From Antedon mediterranea (lineage: Eukaryota; Echinodermata; Crinoidea; Comatulida; Antedonidae): a stretch of 64,000 bases of DNA. This document shows positions 53,201 to 62,200 of the stretch, piece by piece. The stretch is taken from positions 18,171,001-18,235,000 of the forward strand of contig NC_092673.1 in NCBI RefSeq assembly GCF_964355755.1, read 5' to 3'. A model generated the notes under the pieces. The model was not told the DNA's origin and did not search any database. It was given only the letters and a program-made list of their open reading frames with translations. The position numbers and the translations under genes are program-made. Positions within the stretch are counted from its first letter, which is position 1, and each line of letters opens with the position of its first letter.

Positions 53201-56200
53201 TTCATCTAGGGTAACTGACTGTGAATTGAGATTATTAATTAGTTGATCAAAAGATTCATCATATTTGTCATTTTCGTTGTAATTAACTGGATTAAAGGTT
53301 ATGTTAGAAATATCATTGTTGTTAGTAAGTTCAGAATTCACATTAAAGTCATAAAAAGGAAGTAAGTGAAGATAATTAACATTCATTAACAATAGCTGCG
53401 TATAGCGTTATCTAAAAAAAAAATACAGCAATAAGCATGCATGAGACTGTATACATTAATACATAATTAATGAGAAGCAAAATAAACAATTCTTGAAATA
53501 AAAATATATTATAGGTAATATTTCGGTTGACGGTAAGTAGAGTCAAAGTAAAGTTAAATTATTGCGACGACTAGAATTACTCAGTAGCTTCGGGGGCATG
53601 TGCTTCCTTGAGGTTCGGGTAGTATTTGGCAAGATGATCCATGTCGATGAATGTGCGAACATAACCATTTGCATCTAGCCTATGTAACACAATTTGTCAA
53701 GGTGGAGCCAGGCCTTTACTTTGTTGGAATGCAGGTATTTCATCGATGAGTATAATGCCTTTCTTCTACTTATCACTCTGCTGGTAAAATCATCATGTTA
53801 TTATCTTTAAATTTAGGTCTCACTTTTGGAGCTGCCTTGCGTACTCTTTCTTTAGTGGAATATCTGAGAAAGTATGCAACAAGTGGTCTTGGTTTATCCC
53901 TGGTGGTATTACGTGGTCCAACTCGATGGGCTCGTTGTATATCATCATTAGCGATTTTGATGCCGGTGGTATTGGAAATAAATGAGGAAAGGAAATTAAC
54001 AGTACCTTTCACTATCCTCCGCTTGTTCGGGTATGCCAGTAAACCTCAGATTGTTACGGCATTGACGTCCTTCTAGGTTGTCGATTTTGTCGCGTATCTC
54101 TTCTATGCATTCCGTAGTGGATTGCTGCGTATCCTCGGCAATATCTTTCAGCTTAACATCCATGAAATCAGAATTTTCCTGCATATCGGCGTGCAAATTC
54201 CTCAGTTCTTTTTATAAACCGGTGATTTCAAGATTGAGGATGGTAATGTCTTTTTCCAAGGAGACAATCTTGGTGACTGCGTCGCATAATGTTGATTTAA
54301 TATCAGCAATGGTTTTGCAGCCCATGATTGACTTGATGAGAGTCGACAGCCAGGTGTTCGGTTCAGCGGCGCTAATATTTACATTAGAAATATTTGGCTC
54401 ATTGTTTTCCACGTTGGCCATTGTAGATGTTTAGTTAGAATAAATAACAAAAGTGTACCTATATTTAATGCAACGGATACGTTTACTATCCAGGTAGGTA
54501 TACAGGTCTCATGCAGTTAGTAGCTTATCCTTGCAACATGCTATCACAGGTAAGCGAGTACTGTATCTAAAAAACGTATACGTGTGAGAGCTCCGCTCAA
54601 ACACGTCTGCACTCGACAAAGGACAATACACTTCCTAGATCTGAGTCTCTTCTTGCCCATATATTTCATCCTTCCACTAAGTTTTATGGAAATCGTTCAT
54701 TTTCTTCGGCATCCGTTTCTCTATGGAATGCGTTGCCTATTGAAATCAGTCAGGCTACTTCCACCAGTGTCTTCAAATCTCTCCTCAAAACCCACCTTTT
54801 TAATTTGTAATTTTTCTACATTTTCTGTCTTTGTAAAGCGCATTGAGGCTTTCAGCATAATGCCCTATATCAAGTACCAGTTATTATTATTATTATTAAT
54901 TCTTTACTTCTTAGAACATCTAGCAAAGAAATCAAACGTCTTCAAGTTTTGCAAAATTGTGCAGCCAAGCTTTTTTTTAGTTTTTAACTAGTTTGATCAT
55001 GTGTCTCATTTTTTTAAAGAACTCACTGGCTTAAAATTGAACAGTGTATAATCTACAAAATATCCACACTAGTTTACTAATCAGTTTCTGGGTCTGCGCC
55101 AATTTATCTGCAGGATTTAATCTCATTTCATGTCACAACAGGAAAAGTTGTTCGCTGTGATAAAACACACCTTAACCGTCAGTGTAAGCAATTCAAGTCA
55201 CTTCTAAAATCTCACCTTTTTCAATAATTCTTGTTGGTATTTTAGCGCTGTGAGACATCAGTAAATAGTGCTTTATAAAAATTGATTATTATTCTTAATA
55301 ATAAATATCACTTAATATTGTTGATCTATAAATAATATATGTTTCATTTTTCTTGCTTTGTAAAGGTGTTGAACTATCCAAGCAAATTCGTGCACATGCG
55401 TTAGAAAAGAAATTAGATGAAGGTAGGCACATTATTATGATTGTAGTACACTGAAAGTATCTATTTTTATTTCATCGTTTTTATTTATTATTTTATGTAG
55501 TAAATTGTATTAGTTTAAATGTATGTGTATTGTTTCTGGGGTCTTTCTTGAGACAAGAAACTTGATTTCTTCTAGAGAAGACCCCAAATGATGGCTTATT
55601 ACTAATGTTTTCATTTATGTACACATCTATATATTATACTGTATAATGCCATTGTTGAACAAATAAATGTTTTTTGAACTTGAACATACTAAAACATCAA
55701 AATGTTATTTTTTATATCTGCAGATTTACAGTAGGTATATCAAGCAATATTACAATAGTGATTTTTTTTTATTGTGTTTAAAAGGCAATGATAAAACCTG
55801 GGATAAAGTTGTGAATATTGCAAGGAAAAGTTTAACAATGGCAACAGGAAAGGTAGATGTGAGTGACAAAACTAGTATATGGGACTACGCTGGTCAACTA
55901 GACTACTATATAACACATAGGGTATGTTTGTCTTAATTATGCTCGAGTTTTTTCTTGATAGTAAAATCATATTTAAAACAACATGTGATTCGTTTACTTT
56001 TTATCTGGATTTAGATACAAGTAATTGTATCGGTACCATCATAATAAAAATTACAATAGAAGCTGTTGGGCAATAATAACCAACATAATACTGACAATAG
56101 AAGATGTAGGGCAATAATAACCAACATAATACTGACAATAGAAGATGTTGGGCAATAATAACCAACATAATACAGACAATAGAAGATGTTGGGCAATAAT

Positions 56201-59200
56201 AACCAACATAATACAGACAATAGAAGATGTTGGGCAATAATAACCAACATAATACTGACAATAGAAGATGTTGGGCAATAATAACCAACATAATACTGAC
56301 AATAGAAGATGTTGGGCAATAATAACCAACATAATAATGACAATAGAAGATGTTGGGCAATAATAACCAACATAATAATGACAATAGAAGATGTTGGGCA
56401 ATAATAACCAACATAATAATGACAATAGAAGATGTTGGGCAATAATAACCAACATAATACTGACAATAGAAGATGTTGGGCAATAGTAGCCAACATAATA
56501 CTGACAATAGAAGATGTTGGGCAATAGTAGCCAACATAATACTGACAATAGAAGATGTTGGGCAATAGTAGCCAACATAATACTGACAATAGAAGATGTT
56601 GGGCAATAATAACCAACATAATACTGACAATAGAAGATGTTGGGCAATAATAACCAACATAATACTGACAATAGAAGATGTTGGGCAATAATAACCAACA
56701 TAATACTGACAATAGAAGATGTTGGGCAATAATAACCAACATAATACTGACAATAGAAGATGTTGGGCAATAATAACCAACATAATACTGATAATAGAAG
56801 ATGTAGGGCAATAATAACCAACATAATACAGACAATAGAAGATGTTGGGCAATAATAACCAACATAATAATGACAATAGAAGATGTAGGGCAATAATAAC
56901 CAACATAATACTGACAATAGAAGATGTTGGGCAATAATAACCAACATAATACTGACAATAGAAGATGTTGGGCAATAATAACCAACATAATACTGACAAT
57001 AGAAGATGTAAGGCAATAATAACCAACATAATACAGACAATAGAAGATGTAGGGCAATAATAACCAACATAATACTGACAATAGAAGATGTTGGGCAATA
57101 ATAACCAACATAATACAGACAATAGAAGATGTTGGGCAATAATAACCAACATAATACTGACAATAGAAGATGTTGGGCAATAATAACCAACATAATAATG
57201 ACAATAGAAGATGTTGGGCAATAATAACCAACATAATACTGACAATAGAAGATGTTGGGCAATAATAACCAACATAATACAGACAATAGAAGATGTTGGG
57301 CAATAATAACCAACATAATAATGACAATAGAAGATGTTGGGCAATAATAACCAACATAATACTGACAATAGAAGATGTTGGGCAATAATAACCAACATAA
57401 TACTGACAATAGAAGATGTTGGGCAATAATAACCAACATAATACTGACAATAGAAGATGTTGGGCAATAATAACCAACATAATACTGACAATAGAAGATG
57501 TTGGGCAATAATAACCAACATAATACTGACAATAGAAGATGTTGGGCAATAATAACCAACATAATACTGATAATAGAAGATGTAGGGCAATAATAACCAA
57601 CATAATACAGACAATAGAAGATGTTGGGCAATAATAACCAACATAATACTGACAATAGAAGATGTTGGGCAATAATAACCAACATAATACTGACAATAAA
57701 TGAAACATGTATATTCTCTGTTTTGTTTGTGCCATAGCAAGTTTTTTACAGTTTTGTATTTTAGTTATTTTCTATATCCAACAGTATTAATTAATATTAA
57801 CTTTTTTGGTAGCCAACATTTGAAAAACCTATATTTCTTTATTATTTATAATTATAAATGTTGTCTTTATTTAGGGCATAATATGTAAATCCTCTATGCA
57901 CTTCACATTAAAAGTAACAAGTTTTCAATTTAAAAAAAACAAAAGAAATTAAAAATAGGAACACTGAATGGCTACAATTCAGATCTGGTGATATTTAATT
58001 TAAAACATTTCATTTTTGTATTCATTTTGTTTCATTTTAAGTTATTGTTTGGACGCACCTTTATCAATGCAGTGTGCCACTGTTGTAAAAGTAAAGTTTC
58101 CAATAATTATAATATTCTATCTATTAACCTTTACATTGTATTTATATCTTTCAGTTCTTCCTGACAAACAAAGTATCATACTGTGTTACGTTTAATGTGA
58201 TGGATAACTTGGACGAACTAGCTAATCCACGATATTCATCAATTGTAAGTTCACCAAGTATTTCAGATTATTTTGTAAAATTTATTAACAGAGAATTGTT
58301 TATTTTCTAATTACAATTACATTTTGATTTTAGGATTCCCTAGGAATGACTAATTTGGACATGAATTTGTTCTGGATAAGGTCTATTTATGAACATACTG
58401 TGCTACAACATGGTTCAGGAAACCTCATTTTAATTGATGGCAAGATAATAGAGTCACCTCCTATCTGTTTGGTTGCTACCCATATGGATAAATTACCAGG
58501 GACAAAATTAGAAAAACAGATGAAGGTAATAGCTATAGTATACATTTATAACTTAAATATTATTTGACTCTACACATGCACATTGCTTATTTATGAATGG
58601 TACATCAGAATGGATAAGCATGACATGAAATAAAAGAAGAAACCTTTTTTTGTATTGTTAATATATATATACAATTTTACTAATTAAAGGCTGAGAAAAT
58701 GTTCATGCAGATGTTTGATGCAATGAAAGGAATGCCGTATGCCAAGCATGTAGATCGTGAAATGTACATGGTGGATAACACTGTAAAGTCACATGAAGGT
58801 ATTGAAAAACTTAAGCGAAACGTTGGTAGATACATGAAAGCAATGGTACAGGAAGTTCCTGTAAAGTGGGTTAATTTGCAGGAAAAGTTGCAAATAATTG
58901 GAAAAACAAGATTGTACATTACCTTGACAGAGGTAAGAGTTTGAATTACTTTTGTTTTCAACGTCTAGTTATAGAATTCTATTATTCAATATGTTGTGTG
59001 TGTACTCAGAATATTTACTTCAGAGGTGAATAATTGTAATCAAACATTAATCAGTAATAGTAATTATTTAGTCAGTAATGCGGCAGTGAACAATCTGTAT
59101 AGCACCTTGCAATAGTACTGTCCTGTTTAGTTATTTGTTTGTCAAATGAATTTAGTGTAATAATTATATTAAAATGTCAATTCTGCATTAGGTTTCTGAG

Positions 59201-62200
59201 ATTGCAACTCAATGTGGAATTCCTCAAGATGTTCTCGCCACTGCCATAAGTTATCTGAATGTCACTGGAATTATCATGTATACTGGAACTAACGAGAAAT
59301 TAAGAAACATTGTGATAACAAATCTTCACTGGATGATTGAAGTTTTGACAAAAGTCATCACAGTATTTACACCAATGTTTGAAATGGTTAGTAAATGCAT
59401 ATTATATATAACTAGACTTGTATATCAGTAGGTCTATTACATTTAGAATCTTTTTTTTTTGTACACAGAAGAAAGCAGATGATCGGAAGCAATTACAGAA
59501 GCTATGGAAAATGCTTAGCAATGAAGGAGTTCTTGAAGAGACGTTACTCCGTTATTTGTGGCGAAACGAAGATGAAGATCTTTTTGAAATCTTTGTAGAA
59601 TTGATGAAAGTTTTTCGTTTGCTCTTTGAGAAGACAAAGGTTGGCAAATACACTTTTATTCATTTCTTTGATTAAGCTCTTACTAATCACTGGTACCAAT
59701 TTATGTGTAATTGTGATGTTTATATTAACAGGGAATTAAAGAAGGTAACCGGATATTTTTAGTTCCCTGTCGAATCAAAGTTGACAAAAAAGACATTCTG
59801 AAAGTATCAGCAGATGACAAACAAACAGTATCAATTTATCTGACCCCGACGGACTTTCTTCCTGATGCTGTGTACCACACATTGGTTGTTGCATTTCTTG
59901 AATTGATGACAGAAAAGGGTAGTGATGATTCAGAAGTGTTCCGGAATCGTAGTGACTTTAGATTTAGTGGTCACACTATCAGTTTAGGTTCTGTCAAAAT
60001 TAACCATGAAAGGGAAAAACCACATGCTTTAAAGGTATGAAATTAATTACTATTTTTTCTATTAATTATATTCTAATTTCAATATTTAATAAAAATGTGT
60101 ATATAAAGAGAAAACATAAAATCAATTAACGTTGAATATCGTATATATATGCATTCTTCTGTATTACACACTTTTTTCTTTAATAGTACAACAAACCTTG
60201 CTTTACTAATTTTGTAACGATGTATTGTTCCCTCAAAAACATGACAAATTAATTAAAAATTTGACGTTAAATAGCCCATATTGCAGTTTTATTAAAGTTA
60301 TTCACTTCCGTAAAAAAAACAACAAACAACAGTAATGGTTTCACTTATTCAAAACAAATTAAACAGTTAACAAAATTGTTTTTATCCAAATTTGGGTCAA
60401 CGTGAATAACTATTATGTGACATTAAATAATAACATTTTAAGAAAATAACTATTTTTGAAATTATTTTTTCAGGGGGACAATGCAGTACTGTATATCTTT
60501 AATGCAACACATTTCTTTTATATTTATGTTCCATTTCAATGTTTATTTGTTATTATGTATTTATCCATCTGTATTAATTATATGCATTGTCATAAGATAC
60601 TGTGTGAATATTTTCCTTAACAGCTTGAAATATCACGCTGTAATCAAATTCGTCGACGTATCAACGTAGCTGATGAAAGGTTGATATCTGAACCAGAACC
60701 AAGTGTCTGCATAGAGGTAATTAATATGAGATTATCACTTTTAAACAAATTTATCATGTTATATAAATCTATAAATAACATGTCATTCCCATGTTTTAGG
60801 TACTAAGCTATTTGAAAGAGCAACTAAAAACTGTCTGCAATATATACAAGGGTATTGGCTACAATCTGCGTGTGTTATGCACTGCTTGTAAACCAGATGA
60901 ACATCACTTAATTGATCTTGACAAGTGTTTGAAAAAGGATTCTGTTTCATGTGGAAGAAGAAAGGCTATGAAAACTGCTCATATAAAGCGCTTCTTTTCA
61001 ACGAGTAAGTTGGTTTGGTTATTCTTTAATGTTGTCATCATCATACTTCATCCTAATGAATTCTCAATTTTTGTCAACAAAGATATCTTCATCTTACAAA
61101 ATTTGCAATCATCTTAATTTGTACTATGAAACCTTTACTGGTCTATGTTAGACACCAGTGTATTGATATACTGTAGGCTTATGAAATATTTTTGTCAACT
61201 ACTAGTTTGTCATCTTTACCATTCCATATTATTCGCATTATTGCCTCATAATTTAGAGTTAAATTTGTTGTATCCTAATATTTGAGTAACATTTTATGTA
61301 AGTTTTTTATTTTTTATTATTACAAAATATGTTTTTGTATTACTGTACTCTATACTGTATATAAGAATGAAAATTAGATTGATTAGTTAATTTGTTAGAT
61401 GTATTTTATTCTACATAATTTACTACGATAGGCCTATTATTACTTTTGTAATTATTTATTTAGCTTTAATATTTTGTCTATATTCAGAATCATTTGAAGA
61501 TTCTCGGACAAAACCAACATCTTGGGAAATGTCAGACTTACCAACCAAGTTCAATGAGTTGAAATATGATCTTGGAAAACACTATGATGGGGAAAGATAC
61601 CTTTGGCTAAAATGTTGCTTATTTGATGTTATTCCTAGAGCATACCTCACACGTACTGATTTCAAAGCAACTGATCTGTTCAATGTCCTCCATGACAACG
61701 GTAAAATGAAACCAGATAATGTCACCATCCTTGTTGAGGTTGCCGAAGTATCAGGTTTACAGCTTGCTGTAGATCTTGTAAAGCAGTATATGGAAGATAA
61801 CAACATCAAAGGTACTAGTGAAAAGTTATCCTCTTACCGGAAACGGTTATTTAGGGCATTGATTGAAGTTGGACCAGACGAGTTAAAAGATGTCATTGCT
61901 TATTATGGACTACAAAGGTTTGCTTTTCAAAACATGTGGGACGTAGTGTTTTACTTGGAAAGTGAATTACAGCTTGAGGATGAACCATTAAAATTAAATA
62001 TATTTGCAGCATGTATTGGAATACGAGCAAGAAATATTTTATGTAAGTATTTAATTTTCTATTATAATATTTTATTTCTGTTCCATTAGGAAGAAAGAAA
62101 GATATGGATAGGTATCGTTAGACTGTTATGTTTTATCGTCGTCATTACTTCATCATAATTATATCTAAGTCGTCATCACTATTCATCATTATCAATAAAA

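Larger units (their letters stand above)
50907..54577 (-). mobile_element. Nested insertion: decayed minus-strand LINE with ORF1 and ORF2, plus SINE
   Basis: It splits the L2-like element between CAACCTTA (50900-50906) and TACGTGTGAGAGC (54578 on). On the minus strand come an ORF1 (54421-53773), endonuclease (53392-52440) and the start of RT (52433-51475), and then, at the left end, a SINE. The RT ends after YGFRKNHSTSHAVLDLINNI, so palm motifs A-C are missing and the LINE is dead. Several frameshifts. Confidence 0.75.

Noticed and set aside
56001-57740. Three minus-strand ORFs of 544-579 codons
   Set aside because: All three frames give the same periodic peptide because the 41-bp satellite has no minus-strand stop. 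No start context or domain; repeat artefact.
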